Source of the DNA: Lachnospiraceae bacterium
GTDB lineage: Bacteria > Bacillota > Clostridia > Lachnospirales > Lachnospiraceae
Length of the DNA stretch: 64,000 nucleotides
Reading direction: 5' to 3'
Assembly: GCA_017427415.1 (NCBI GenBank)
Contig: JAFRSU010000084.1
Location: forward strand, 49,021-113,020
The notes under the pieces were generated by a model. The model saw only the letters and a list, made by a program, of their open reading frames with translations, did not search any database and was not told the DNA's origin. A program made the position numbers and the translations under genes. Positions 33,597-43,828 of the stretch are shown here, piece after piece. Position 1 is the stretch's first letter; each line of letters opens with the position of its first letter.

Positions 33597-34097
33597 TTAA
33601 TTGAGTAGCGAAACTATCCCTGCGACTACCAGTCCTGTAAAAGGGCAGAAGGTGAGCGGCCAGAAAAGGAGATGCTCGGGTAAAGCAGACTTCATCCATT
33701 CACCAAATTCCCATGCTTTACAGTTTTCGGCACCTTTTATAAGATACTTCTTTTCTTTACAGACACCTCGTAAGAGACAATCTAATATAAGAAGATCACC
33801 GAAATTAACAAATAACATCTCGAAATACCCGGTCCAAAACAAATTCCAAAAACCGGTAAGCCCTGAAAAATAAGTGCTTATTCCCAAATATAAGAAAACA
33901 AAGATGTAAATAGCGAAGAGGATTATACGCATTTTATTTACATCTTTTTTAATTACATATGGAGCAGCAGCTTCCTTTATTTCTTTAGGAAACATTGTGC
34001 TGTATGCCTGTGGAAGAATAAAAGAAAACATTCCGACACTAAAGTTAAAGAAAAGGCTCATTGCCAATCCGTCAAGGATTATCCTGCTTATGGACAT
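33597..34097 (-). CDS. Small 4-TM membrane protein, paralogue family member 3
   Basis: 166 aa, RBS GAGGTA. More divergent member: FWNLFWTGYFEMLF replaces the LRF helix and NFGDLLILDCLLRG the D-x(4)-D segment, but helix order and length match. A basic loop (RGVCKEKKYLIKGAENCKAWEFG) holds two Cys. First gene of a minus-strand pair with member 2, promoter with box K at 34117-34138. Confidence 0.62.
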   Translation of the reverse strand: MSISRIILDGLAMSLFFNFSVGMFSFILPQAYSTMFPKEIKEAAAPYVIKKDVNKMRIILFAIYIFVFLYLGISTYFSGLTGFWNLFWTGYFEMLFVNFGDLLILDCLLRGVCKEKKYLIKGAENCKAWEFGEWMKSALPEHLLFWPLTFCPFTGLVVAGIVSLLN

Positions 34098-34116
34098 GTT
34101 ATTACCTCATATTATA

Positions 34117-34138
34117 ATTATAGTTAGCAGATGCTTAC
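34117..34138 (-). promoter_or_regulatory. Metal-regulon box K and -10
   Basis: Minus strand: GTAAGC-ATCT-GCTAAC (34138 to 34123) directly followed by TATAAT (34122-34117). Same box-in-spacer layout as box J. Confidence 0.72.
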
Positions 34139-34187
34139 TTTGACATAATAACACGTTCAAAATATATAGTCAATATCATATTAATCC

Positions 34188-34242
34188 TTGACAGAAATGG
34201 TTTATAACGGTATTTTAATTAAAGGGATTAGTGCAAGCTAAC
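34188..34242 (+). promoter_or_regulatory. Promoter with metal-regulon box L
   Basis: TTGACA (34188-34193), 17 nt, TATTTT (34211-34216); box ATTAGT-GCAA-GCTAAC at 34227-34242. Divergent from box K, only 45 nt apart. Confidence 0.7.
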
Positions 34243-34267
34243 CAGAAAGAAAAGAGGATAAATTAAA

Positions 34268-35161
34268 ATGAGTATATCGTACAAGATAGTTGAAAACATA
34301 TGCTTTCTGATAAACAAACTACCCGGCAGGGGAGTAAAAGGTATTATGATGGATGGGGAGGGGAAGCTTGGAGACAAGGATGAACTTCCAAAATACATGA
34401 AGAAAAACGGCCTGAAAGCAAAGTCCTTTTTGATGGATGACTTCTATATTCATCGCATTGTATCAGAAAAAGCCATAAGACATCCTGAAAAAGCAGTGAT
34501 CTTTTTCCCGGGAGGCGGCGGTATGGCAAGAGCAACATGGCTTCATTATGATACAGCCAGGAGAATAGCCCATAATACCGGAGCCGATATTTATATTATA
34601 TGTTATCCGTTAGCTCCGGAGCATAATGTACGTTATGCGCTCGATTGGTCGGAAAAAGCATATTCGATTTTTATAAAAAAGTATAAGTCTGAAAACATCA
34701 CATTTATGGGAGACAGTGCCGGGGCAAATCTGCTGTTAAGCCTGACACAGAGAGTTGACATAAAACCCGGAAAGTTGATAGTCATATCACCTGCCTGTGG
34801 GCTTGAGGATGGCAGAAACAGAGACATCAGACTTAAAATGGAACAATATGATCCCATACTTAGCGTTGAGATGAATGACTTGATAGCTGAGAATTGGTGT
34901 AGAAATGTGCCTTTGAATAGTTCTGATATTAGCCCTGAGTATATAGATTATACAGGTTTCCCTAAGATGTATTTCTTTTATGGAAAACATGAATTATTCT
35001 ATCCACATGTAAGAAACTATCTTATGACTTTAATGGAGGAAGAAGTTCATTTTAACCAATACGTAAAACCGATGTGCCATGATTGGGCACTATGTTCATT
35101 TTTCCCTGAGGGGAGAGAGGCCATCAACAGAATCTGCAGAATTATTTTAAAATATGCTTGA
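34268..35161 (+). CDS. Alpha/beta hydrolase, HSL-type esterase
   Basis: 297 aa, RBS AAGAGG. Oxyanion motif PGGGG (81-85; HSL family HGGG equivalent), nucleophile elbow GDSAGAN with Ser150, likely acid at FFYGKHE (about 242) and catalytic His271 in CHDWAL. No signal peptide, so cytosolic. Esterases of this class hydrolyse small esters or acylated compounds; in a metal-starvation regulon a role in cleaving an imported metallophore ester is possible but is only inference. Single gene; its stop codon overlaps the -35 of the next promoter. Confidence 0.85.
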   Translation: MSISYKIVENICFLINKLPGRGVKGIMMDGEGKLGDKDELPKYMKKNGLKAKSFLMDDFYIHRIVSEKAIRHPEKAVIFFPGGGGMARATWLHYDTARRIAHNTGADIYIICYPLAPEHNVRYALDWSEKAYSIFIKKYKSENITFMGDSAGANLLLSLTQRVDIKPGKLIVISPACGLEDGRNRDIRLKMEQYDPILSVEMNDLIAENWCRNVPLNSSDISPEYIDYTGFPKMYFFYGKHELFYPHVRNYLMTLMEEEVHFNQYVKPMCHDWALCSFFPEGREAINRICRIILKYA

Positions 35162-35209
35162 CAACAAAAATATAAAATGATATAAATATAGAAGTTAGCA
35201 ATGGCTAAC
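35158..35209 (+). promoter_or_regulatory. Promoter with metal-regulon box M inside a terminator hairpin
   Basis: TTGACA (35158-35163), 17 nt, TATAAA (35181-35186), box GTTAGC-AATG-GCTAAC (35194-35209). The box is the centre of a longer hairpin: AAATATAGA (35185-35193) pairs with TCTATATTT (35211-35219), followed by GTTTTTATTT. The hairpin terminates the esterase transcript; the box controls the new one. Confidence 0.75.
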
Positions 35210-35238
35210 CTCTATATTTGTTTTTATTTCATCGATAG

Positions 35239-35317
35239 CGGTCAACTTATTACAGCAAAAACGATGGGGTTTATAAGTTGACCGTATATTTAAAAAGATG
35301 AGTTAGCAATAACTAAC
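35239..35317 (+). promoter_or_regulatory. Leader hairpin and metal-regulon box N before DUF3793 gene
   Basis: GGTCAACTTAT (about 35239-35250) pairs with ATAAGTTGACC (about 35273-35283) around a 22-nt loop. Box N is GTTAGC-AATA-ACTAAC (35302-35317). No good -35/-10 fits box N alone, so transcription probably starts at the box M promoter and this is a structured 5' leader. Confidence 0.5.
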
Positions 35318-35345
35318 TAGAAGTTTTTGACGGAAGGTACTGTAA

Positions 35346-35894
35346 ATGATCGAAAATCTTGTAACCAGATTTTGTTCACCTACATTGGCAGGGCTTAAAA
35401 CGGGAAGTCTTTTTATGGTCAGAGACAGAAGGAAAGAAGAGTTAACGGAAGATTTAAGAAAACTTAACCGTATACTTACACGTAAGGGACTTAGAGCACT
35501 GTTATTTACTGCAAAATGCGGAAACAATCTTGTGTATATATACAGACCTGATTTACTAAAAAGGGATCTTTCGAGTTTCGAAGCAGAGAAAATCCTTAAA
35601 GATAAAGGATATTTGGCAACTGACAGTATCGAAAGGTGTATAGTCCAGCTTGCAAGACGTATATCCGATGATAATGATTTTCCACATGAAATAGGACTTT
35701 TCTTAGGCTATCCGCCTACGGATGTTAAGTGTTTTATGGAAAATCCCAGAGATGGAGTAAAATGTTCAGGTTGTTGGAAAGCTTACGGGAATAAAGAGGA
35801 AGCAGAAAAAATATTTGCTCTGTATAGGAAATGCACTAATATTTATTGCCGGAAAATCCGTGAAGGTGTCCGGCTCGAAAAACTGATAGTCTAA
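35346..35894 (+). CDS. DUF3793 family protein
   Basis: 182 aa, RBS GGAAGG. Matches DUF3793: MIENLVTRFCSPTLAGLKTGSLF at the N-terminus, LLFTAKCGNNLVYIYRP, FPHEIGLFLGYPPTDVKCFM and a Cys-containing CSGCWKAYGN segment. Soluble, cytosolic, function unknown; in Clostridia it regularly precedes a flavodoxin in iron-responsive loci, as here (81 nt apart). A regulatory or maturation partner of flavodoxin is a reasonable guess. Confidence 0.82.
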   Translation: MIENLVTRFCSPTLAGLKTGSLFMVRDRRKEELTEDLRKLNRILTRKGLRALLFTAKCGNNLVYIYRPDLLKRDLSSFEAEKILKDKGYLATDSIERCIVQLARRISDDNDFPHEIGLFLGYPPTDVKCFMENPRDGVKCSGCWKAYGNKEEAEKIFALYRKCTNIYCRKIREGVRLEKLIV

Positions 35895-35975
35895 AAGAAT
35901 CTTATAATAAATATCTTCATATGAAAGGTATTTGTTTTAGGACATAGAATCAATAATGAGAAAGGATCAAAGAAA

Positions 35976-36398
35976 ATGAGTAAAGTAGCAGTAGTATATT
36001 GGAGTCAGACAGGAAACACAAAGCTTATGGCTGAGGCAGTTGAGAGCGGAGCATCAGGAAAGGGTGCAGAGACCACGTTATTTGAAGCTAATGATTTCTC
36101 TCCTTCGATTGCGGCAGATTTTGATGCTATAGCATTCGGATGCCCTGCAATGGGAGCAGAAGAACTTGAGGATACTGAATTTGAACCTATGTTTGCAGCT
36201 GTTGAAGGCTCACTTGCTGGAAAGAAGGTAGCACTTTTCGGTTCATACGGCTGGGGTGATGGTCAGTGGATGAGAGATTGGGAAGACAGATGCAAGAACA
36301 ACGGTATTACTCTTTGCGCTGAGAGTGTAACAGCTAATGAAGCTCCTGATGATGCAGCAACGGCAGCATGCAAAGCTTTAGGAGAGGCACTTGCATAA
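35976..36398 (+). CDS. Short-chain flavodoxin
   Basis: 140 aa, RBS GAAAGGA. FMN phosphate loop SQTGNT (10-15), the GCPAMG segment (about 58-63) around the isoalloxazine, and FGSYGWGDGQWMRDW (about 88-102), the classic flavodoxin signature. An electron carrier that replaces ferredoxin when iron is short, which fits its place downstream of boxes M and N. Followed by a bidirectional terminator. Confidence 0.93.
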   Translation: MSKVAVVYWSQTGNTKLMAEAVESGASGKGAETTLFEANDFSPSIAADFDAIAFGCPAMGAEELEDTEFEPMFAAVEGSLAGKKVALFGSYGWGDGQWMRDWEDRCKNNGITLCAESVTANEAPDDAATAACKALGEALA

Positions 36399-36457
36399 AA
36401 GGACTTTAGGTCTGAATTACATCATTGACAATTTCTAACTTTGGGTGAACGATACAA

Positions 36458-36508
36458 AAAAGGGCTGTGTTTTTTAGAAAACTATTCTGAAAATCACAGC
36501 TCTTTTTT
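36458..36508. terminator. Bidirectional terminator between flavodoxin and P-type ATPase genes
   Basis: AGGGCTGTG near 36464 pairs with CACAGCTCT near 36495, with T-runs at both outer ends on the respective strands. Confidence 0.8.
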
Positions 36509-36515
36509 TGCTTGA

Positions 36516-38384
36516 TCATATGTCATTTTCATCTTTGGTTCTCAGCAGCAAAGCAGCGTTTACTACTACGAAAACAGATCCGCAATTATGCCATAATGCT
36601 CCGGTTATGGGTGTCAGAATACCAAGTGCGGAAAGTATTACAGCCGAAAGATTGATCACCAGTGAAGCAATGATGTTTAACTTCACCTTCTTCATAACTT
36701 TTCTTACCAGCATAAACAGATAGGGAAGCCTTTTAATCTCATCGCTTACCAAAACCGCATCTGCAGATTCGATCGCTATGTCGGAGCCTATACCGCCCAT
36801 AGCGATACCGGCATCAGCGGCAGTCAACGCCAGTGCATCGTTTACTCCGTCACCTATCATGCATACTGGCTCATGTTTACCGGCCATATCTTTAATGATG
36901 GCCATTTTCTCTTCCGGAAGAAGATTGGCTTTAAAATCGGTTATTCCTATATCTCTTGCTGCGGATCCGGCCGCATCATTGTTATCTCCTGTAAGAAGTA
37001 TAGGAGACAGTCCTATATCTTTAAGCCTTTTTATTGTATCTGTCACTCCTGCTTTAACGGTATCTTTAAGTGATACCATGCCGATTGCTTTTCCATCTGC
37101 AGCAACATATACTAAAGTAGTACTGTTATCTTTTTCTTTATTGCCGATTGTTTTTAAGTCATCTGCAGATATACCCTGCAGGATCATAAAATCTTTTTTC
37201 CCCGCAAGGATCTTCATTCCGTTTATTTGGGCCGACACACCCTGTCCGGCGATAACCTGAAAATCCTTTACTTCTTCCTTTTCGCCGCCATTTTTAACAT
37301 ATGCATTCCATATGGCTTTTCCCAAGGGATGTTCAGACAGTTGTTCTGCAAGAGCCGTGATCTTCAATATTTCGTTTTCATCAAATCGGTCATCATTGCT
37401 AAAGACATTTTGTACTTCAGGTTTTCCGTAAGTAAGTGTACCTGTTTTATCGAATGCAATCCGTTTTATGATCGATAGTTTTTCAAGTGCACTTCCAGAT
37501 CTTATGATTATTCCGTATTTTGCAGCATTTCCGATACCTGCCAGCACTGCTGTGGGGGTGGCGAGTATAAATGCACAGGGACAGAATACAACCAGTACGG
37601 TAACCGCTCTGATAAATTCTCCCGTTGCAGCCCATGTGATACCGGCGCAGGATAATGCGATAATTACGAGCCATGTTGCCCATTTATCAGCGGCTGTAAC
37701 GATAGGGGCTTTGTTTTCTTCAGCTTCTTTAGCTAATTTTACCATCCGCTGCAGCGAACTGTCGCTGCTGATCGCATCTGCACGCATGGAAAATACTCCG
37801 TATTGGTTAAGAGTCCCACTAAAAACCTTGTCGCCTTCACTTTTGTCAACAGGAATACTCTCTCCGGTCATTACCGACTGATCTATGGCCGTTTCACCTT
37901 CAACTATGGTACCGTCTACGGGTATGGTCTCACCTGCGATAACTCTTAAGATATCTCCGGGTTTAACTTCTTCTACCGGTTTTACAATATATTCACCGTT
38001 ACATAATACTGCTGCCTTTTGGGGTGTGAGCTTTATTAGCTTTTCTATGCTTTCTTTCGCTTTTCCGGAGGTGTAATCCTCAAGCAGGGATCCGATCTGC
38101 ATGATCAATGCAACTTCACCGGCCGCAAAAAATTCTTTTGTTAAAACGGATGCTATAAGCGCCAGAGATACCAGAAGATCTGCTTTAATGTCGTGTTCAA
38201 ATATAACTCCCTTAAACGCTCCTATAAGGATAGGTATACCGCATAAAACTATCGCAATCCAGGCTATATCAAACGGAAAAGTGCTTTCCAACACTTTCGA
38301 TATGCTTAATAAAAGTGAAATAACGGATACTACAGCACATATACAAGTTTCTTTCGGCTCATTTTCCAACCAGTTTTTGATCAT
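36516..38384 (-). CDS. CPC-type heavy-metal P-type ATPase (Zn/Cd/Co class)
   Basis: 622 aa, RBS AGGAAGGA. No N-terminal HMA domain. TGES (about 174), membrane motif FCPCAFILATPTAV (about 270), DKTGTLTYGKP (Asp about 312), SEHPLGKAI (HP motif), GDGVNDALAL. Canonical P1B exporter signature, most like ZntA/CadA-type Zn/Cd pumps, exporting excess metal. Divergent from a TetR gene across 178 nt containing inverted repeats; no GTTAGC box, so it belongs to a metal-excess or other circuit. Confidence 0.9.
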   Translation of the reverse strand: MIKNWLENEPKETCICAVVSVISLLLSISKVLESTFPFDIAWIAIVLCGIPILIGAFKGVIFEHDIKADLLVSLALIASVLTKEFFAAGEVALIMQIGSLLEDYTSGKAKESIEKLIKLTPQKAAVLCNGEYIVKPVEEVKPGDILRVIAGETIPVDGTIVEGETAIDQSVMTGESIPVDKSEGDKVFSGTLNQYGVFSMRADAISSDSSLQRMVKLAKEAEENKAPIVTAADKWATWLVIIALSCAGITWAATGEFIRAVTVLVVFCPCAFILATPTAVLAGIGNAAKYGIIIRSGSALEKLSIIKRIAFDKTGTLTYGKPEVQNVFSNDDRFDENEILKITALAEQLSEHPLGKAIWNAYVKNGGEKEEVKDFQVIAGQGVSAQINGMKILAGKKDFMILQGISADDLKTIGNKEKDNSTTLVYVAADGKAIGMVSLKDTVKAGVTDTIKRLKDIGLSPILLTGDNNDAAGSAARDIGITDFKANLLPEEKMAIIKDMAGKHEPVCMIGDGVNDALALTAADAGIAMGGIGSDIAIESADAVLVSDEIKRLPYLFMLVRKVMKKVKLNIIASLVINLSAVILSALGILTPITGALWHNCGSVFVVVNAALLLRTKDENDI

Positions 38385-38562
38385 AATTATTCCTTCCTGT
38401 TGACATTGACCGGTCAGAATATATATGGTACAATATATTCAAAACGGAACATTGTGTTCTGTATGTTGGATTAATTATATTTTCATAATTTATATATTTC
38501 AATGGTCAGATTCGGATATAAGTTCGTTACGGAACAAAACGATAAAAATGTTCGGAGGAAAT
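38385..38562. promoter_or_regulatory. Divergent ATPase/tetR regulatory region
   Basis: Contains GGAACA-TTG-TGTTCT (about 38446-38461) and, nearer tetR, CGGAACA (38530) with TGTTCGG (38550): repeated GGAACA half-sites that are good candidates for the TetR operator. Confidence 0.6.
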
Positions 38563-39108
38563 ATGGACAGAAGACTGCAAAAAACAAGGAAGGCAATTTA
38601 TAATGCATTTACGGAACTTCTAAAGAAGGAAAACTATTCCCGGATAACCGTCCAGCATATAATCGATCTGGCTGACATAGGCAGAACAACATTCTACAGT
38701 CATTTTGAAACCAAAGACGATCTCCTGAAAGCTCTGTGCACAGACATATTCGATCATGTCTTTTCCAAAGATCTGGGAAAAGAAAAAACACATGATTTTT
38801 CATGCGCTAAAGACACCTATTCCGTAATAACACATATTCTGTACCACTTAAATGAACATATGGATTATCTGCCCGGAATACTGAGTGGTGAAAGCGGAGA
38901 TATCTTTATGGGATTCTTTAAAGAAAATCTTACTTATCTCTTTTCCTCATTTATTGATAACGCCGAATTAGACATCCCGCGAGACTATATACTGAACCAC
39001 ATGGTCTGTGACTTTGCGGAAACAGTAAGGTGGTGGTCTAAAAACAAAACTTATTCTCCTGAGGATATCGGAAGATTCTTTTACAAATCCACTAACATAT
39101 GTTTTTAA
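38563..39108 (+). CDS. TetR-family regulator of the P-type ATPase
   Basis: 181 aa from the ATG at 38563, which has CGGAGGA 4-10 nt upstream; the longer reading from 38425 runs through promoter sequence. HTH near 10-55 (ITVQHIIDLADIGRTTFYSHFETKDDLL), C-terminal domain of the TetR_C_7 sort. Divergent to the CPC ATPase, so metal or stress control of it is inferred. Confidence 0.83.
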   Translation: MDRRLQKTRKAIYNAFTELLKKENYSRITVQHIIDLADIGRTTFYSHFETKDDLLKALCTDIFDHVFSKDLGKEKTHDFSCAKDTYSVITHILYHLNEHMDYLPGILSGESGDIFMGFFKENLTYLFSSFIDNAELDIPRDYILNHMVCDFAETVRWWSKNKTYSPEDIGRFFYKSTNICF

Positions 39109-39135
39109 AACGTTCTTGCCCGAAAATAAATATAC

Positions 39136-39187
39136 TTGACAACTGACAGTTAGCATGGTATAACTTATACGGTTAGCAAATGCTAAC
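39136..39187 (+). promoter_or_regulatory. eno: Enolase promoter with two metal-regulon boxes (O1, O2)
   Basis: TTGACA (39136-39141), 17 nt, TATAAC (39159-39164). O1 (GTTA 39149-39152, TAAC 39161-39164) overlaps the -10; O2 is a perfect GTTAGC-AAAT-GCTAAC (39172-39187). Centre distance 23 bp. A leader hairpin, GGAAATCAG with CTGATTTCC (about 39218-39244), precedes the RBS. Confidence 0.85.
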
Positions 39188-39249
39188 CTCATGAGTGTAA
39201 GTCGTAATACTCCTTTTGGAAATCAGGCTGCTGAACTGATTTCCTTTAG

Positions 39250-40581
<1,332 letters not shown>

Positions 40582-40680
40582 TATACGATAAATCTTCTAG
40601 ATCTTCTCCTTTTTATACAACCTAAAACACAGAAACCCTTTGATGCAAAGACGTGTCAAGGGGCTTCGTCATATTTATAT

Positions 40681-40914
40681 CGGTTTCCATTGTATGCATG
40701 TTCAAGAAAGATAGTAAATGCCTATACTCCTTATCTTAAGCCGCTGGGCCTCACATATACCCAATATCTTGTGTTTATGGTACTTTGGGAAAAGAAGGAG
40801 GCTTCTGTCGGAGAACTGGGCAGCACACTTTCCCTGGATGCAGGAACGTTGAGTCCGCTTTTAAAGAAGCTTGAACCAAAAGGAAATAGAGCAATTATAT
40901 GTACTGCTTTATAA
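40681..40914 (+). pseudogene. MarR/OhrR-family regulator remnant
   Basis: From 40681 the frame reads FPLYACSRKIVNAYTP, then GLTYTQYLVFMVLW and LDAGTLSPLLKKLE, the dimer helix and first HTH helices of MarR/OhrR proteins. The beginning (about 20 aa with the start codon) and everything after the recognition helix (about 75 aa) are missing; the frame ends in LEPKGNRAIICTAL. No RBS. A truncated relic; nothing else is seen in 40582-40936. Confidence 0.75.
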
Positions 40915-40936
40915 AATTCCGGACTAAAAATGTATA

Positions 40937-40987
40937 TTGACTAATAGCTCCATCAATGATATTATTACACGGTAAGCGGCGGCTAAC
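40937..40987 (+). promoter_or_regulatory. Promoter with metal-regulon box P
   Basis: TTGACT (40937-40942), 17 nt, TATTAT (40960-40965); box GTAAGC-GGCG-GCTAAC (40972-40987) within a longer ACGGT...ACCGT palindrome. Confidence 0.78.
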
Positions 40988-41013
40988 CGTAACGATGATA
41001 AAAATGGAGATAT

Positions 41014-41994
41014 ATGAGAAAATATATAGATAATGTAAATCTTTATGATTTTTTGAACGGGAAGACCCGGGCCTTGAAAGAAATCGGGACTGCAGATATT
41101 TCAAGTCAGAAATCAGACAGTAATATTGTATATTACCGTTGGGATCTTGAATTTGATGCAGATACGGATGCAAAAAAACCGAATAATTCCGGGATTGATG
41201 AAATACAGATAATATTCAACCTGAATCAGGATATTGAGTGGATGGTCGGCGAGAATAAGAATGACGAAAAATACCAGATCGTATCAATGAAAAAGGGTGA
41301 TGTCTGTATATACAGAAATGACGATGTCGGTACATCGATGAGCTATAGGAAAGGCGTAAATTTTAAGTTTAAGAGTCTGCAAATGCATACCAAAAGATTT
41401 AAGGAACTGCTAAGGACTCACTTTCCTGAAAAAGATATAAATAATATTGAAAGAATAATATTCGACAGTGTGCAGATGACACGGATAACTCCGGAAATGT
41501 ACAGAATCCTGTCTGAATTGGACAGTGCCGACAGATATAAGGAGTTTAAAGGAGTCTTTCTGGATGCGAAAATGACAGAACTTACGGCTCTGGTTCTCTT
41601 TGAAATAGTTCACAACAAAAACGAATCAAATAACTATGTTTCCTTAAGGAATAATACGGATTCATATGCTGTAGAAAAACTGAGAGAAGACATACAACTC
41701 TCCCCTTTTAAGGATTATGATGCAGAAAGTGTTGCGAACAGGTTATCCATGAGTGTCAGTAAACTGAACAGGATATTCCGTGAGTTATATGGAACTTCAC
41801 TTCATGCATATGTACAGGAAATGCGTCTGGAACAGGCTGCTGAAATGCTGTTGAAAATGAATATCAGTGTTACTGAGGTGGCATTAAATTCAGGTTACAA
41901 CAATATGAGTTATTTTTCAAAGGCGTTTAAGGAAAGGTTTGGAATGACTCCTAAAAAGTTTTCTGAGCGAAAAGTGTTAAAAAATGATTTATAA
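41014..41994 (+). CDS. AraC-family regulator next to an ABC pair (YbtA/PchR-like)
   Basis: 326 aa, RBS TGGAGA. N-terminal half is a beta-rich sensor resembling PchR/YbtA proteins, with an acidic NPN-like stretch; C-terminal double HTH at about 228-320 (YDAESVANRLSMSVSKLNRIFRELYG, VTEVALNSGYNNMSYFSKAFKERFGMTPKKF). Precedes two ABC half-transporters. The AraC-ABC-ABC order is that of ybtA-ybtP-ybtQ, where the AraC protein senses a ferri-siderophore. Metal-regulated through box P. Ligand unknown. Confidence 0.83.
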   Translation: MRKYIDNVNLYDFLNGKTRALKEIGTADISSQKSDSNIVYYRWDLEFDADTDAKKPNNSGIDEIQIIFNLNQDIEWMVGENKNDEKYQIVSMKKGDVCIYRNDDVGTSMSYRKGVNFKFKSLQMHTKRFKELLRTHFPEKDINNIERIIFDSVQMTRITPEMYRILSELDSADRYKEFKGVFLDAKMTELTALVLFEIVHNKNESNNYVSLRNNTDSYAVEKLREDIQLSPFKDYDAESVANRLSMSVSKLNRIFRELYGTSLHAYVQEMRLEQAAEMLLKMNISVTEVALNSGYNNMSYFSKAFKERFGMTPKKFSERKVLKNDL

Positions 41995-42021
41995 ATGGTA
42001 GAATTTAATAAAAGTTTAATG

Positions 42022-42067
42022 TATAATCCGTGTGGTTAGCGATAGGTAACCACACGGATTATTTTTT
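42022..42067 (+). promoter_or_regulatory. Metal-regulon box Q inside a 14-bp terminator hairpin
   Basis: TATAAT at 42022-42027 (weak -35 TAGAAT at 41999). AATCCGTGTGGTTA (42025-42038) pairs with TAACCACACGGATT (42047-42060), then ATTTTTTG. The core GTTA-N8-TAAC is 42035-42050. One DNA segment acts as terminator for araC readthrough and operator for the ABC promoter. Confidence 0.78.
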
Positions 42068-42082
42068 GAAAGGAAGGAAAAC

Positions 42083-43828
42083 ATGTTTAAAAAAGTTGCC
42101 CCATACATAGGGGAAAACAAAAAGTACACCATAGCGGCAGTAGTACTTATGATAATCGGTATTTTTGCCAATACTGTCCCGTACTTTTTTCTCTATCAGA
42201 TCATTTCTCCGCTGACTAAGGGAGAAAGCATTGATCTCTCGTTCATTCTGATACGTGTTATAGCGGTAGCTGTATGTGAATTGATATTTGCATTTTGCTA
42301 TACTCAAGGGTTAGGGTATTCACATGTCAGTGCATATAATACACTAAAGAATCTGAGGGTATCTCTTCAGGGAAAAATGGAGAAACAACCTCTGGGAAAC
42401 ATTCAGGAGCTGGGAACCGGACGTATAAAGAAGGTTTTCACGGATGATATCGATCAGATCGAGTTGCTCCTTGCACATGCAATCCCTGAGGGAATAGCTA
42501 ATATTGCTATCCCCGTACTTATTATTATTTTGATGTTTATCGCCAGTTGGAAAGTAGCGATTCTTTCAATTGTACCTATAATACTCGGAATGTTTGCCAT
42601 GGGTAAAATGATGAAGTCCGGATTGTCAAAGATGAATGCATACTATGAGTCTGCAGCCAGGATGAACAATACGATCATCGAATATGTAAACGGTATGGAA
42701 GTCGTAAAAGTGTTCAATAAAGACGGTGACTCATACAAACGTTTTGGAGATGTTGTAAAGAGCTATAGGGATTTCACATTGGACTGGTACAGAGTATGTT
42801 GGCCGTGGATGGCTATTTATGCGAGTATATTGCCTTGCCTTGTACTTTTGATGGTTCCGGTCGGTTCGCTTTTCGTTATAGGAGAAAGCGTAGCTATGGA
42901 CAAATTGATACTTGTATTATGCATGTCATTTGCGGTAGGGCCTTCGATATTAAAGGCCTTGAACTTTGCAGGTAAATTCCCGCAGCTTAATTACAAAATA
43001 GCCGAACTGGAAAAAATGATGGAGCATCCGCCGCTTAAAGAAGGAAAGTCTGAGTTTAAAGGCAGAAACAGGGATGTAAGCTTTAATAATGTACACTTCG
43101 GATATGGTGAAAAGGAAGTGCTTCACGGGATCAGTCTGGAGTTAAAGCAGGGTACTACAACAGCCCTGGTCGGAGAATCCGGCAGCGGTAAATCGACTTT
43201 GGCCAAGCTACTCGTCCATTACTATGATATAGATCAGGGCTCTATCGAAATAGGAGGTCAGGACATAACAGATATGTCGCTTGAAGCTCTGAACGATCAG
43301 GTGGCATATGTATCTCAGGAACAGTTCCTGTTTAATACTTCACTTTATGAAAATATTCTGATCGGAAAGCCCGGTGCAACCGGGGATGAAGTGCTTGATG
43401 CAGCTCATCGCGCTCAATGTGATGAATTTTTAGAGAGACTTCCTTTAGGAATCGAAACTTTGGCCGGGGACGGCGGAAAACAGCTGTCTGGCGGTGAAAG
43501 ACAGAGGATATCTCTTGCAAGGGCAATACTAAAAAATGCACCGATCATAGTTCTTGATGAAGCTACTGCTTTTATGGATCCGGAAAATGAGGAGAAAATG
43601 AAAGCAGCCATTGATGAGATCATAAAGGATAAAACCGTGCTCGTCATAGCTCACAGGCTCTCTACCATAAAAAATGCCGACAAAATATGTGTAATTAAAG
43701 ACGGTAACTGCATAGCGGCAGACACTCACGACAAACTCCTGGAAAGCAGTTCCGAGTATAAAAAGCTCTGGGAAGCATCAGTGAGTGCAAGCACATGGAA
43801 GATCAAGGAAGGAGGACCTGCAGCATGA
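42083..43828 (+). CDS. ABC half-transporter, IrtAB/YbtPQ-like, subunit 1
   Basis: 581 aa, RBS AAAGGAAGG. Six-helix type IV membrane domain (about 15-310) fused to a nucleotide-binding domain: Walker A GESGSGKST (about 369-377), LSGGERQR (about 467-474), Walker B IIVLDEAT, switch IAHR. Pairs with the next gene, whose start overlaps its stop (ATGA), to make a heterodimer. Exporter fold, but the AraC neighbour and metal box recall YbtPQ and IrtAB, exporter-fold proteins that import siderophores. Import of a metallophore and export of a toxic compound are both possible. Confidence 0.86.
   Translation: MFKKVAPYIGENKKYTIAAVVLMIIGIFANTVPYFFLYQIISPLTKGESIDLSFILIRVIAVAVCELIFAFCYTQGLGYSHVSAYNTLKNLRVSLQGKMEKQPLGNIQELGTGRIKKVFTDDIDQIELLLAHAIPEGIANIAIPVLIIILMFIASWKVAILSIVPIILGMFAMGKMMKSGLSKMNAYYESAARMNNTIIEYVNGMEVVKVFNKDGDSYKRFGDVVKSYRDFTLDWYRVCWPWMAIYASILPCLVLLMVPVGSLFVIGESVAMDKLILVLCMSFAVGPSILKALNFAGKFPQLNYKIAELEKMMEHPPLKEGKSEFKGRNRDVSFNNVHFGYGEKEVLHGISLELKQGTTTALVGESGSGKSTLAKLLVHYYDIDQGSIEIGGQDITDMSLEALNDQVAYVSQEQFLFNTSLYENILIGKPGATGDEVLDAAHRAQCDEFLERLPLGIETLAGDGGKQLSGGERQRISLARAILKNAPIIVLDEATAFMDPENEEKMKAAIDEIIKDKTVLVIAHRLSTIKNADKICVIKDGNCIAADTHDKLLESSSEYKKLWEASVSASTWKIKEGGPAA

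Noticed and set aside
36778..37260. Plus-strand ORF opposite the CPC ATPase
   Set aside because: Ser/Pro/Ile-rich shadow frame of a conserved gene.
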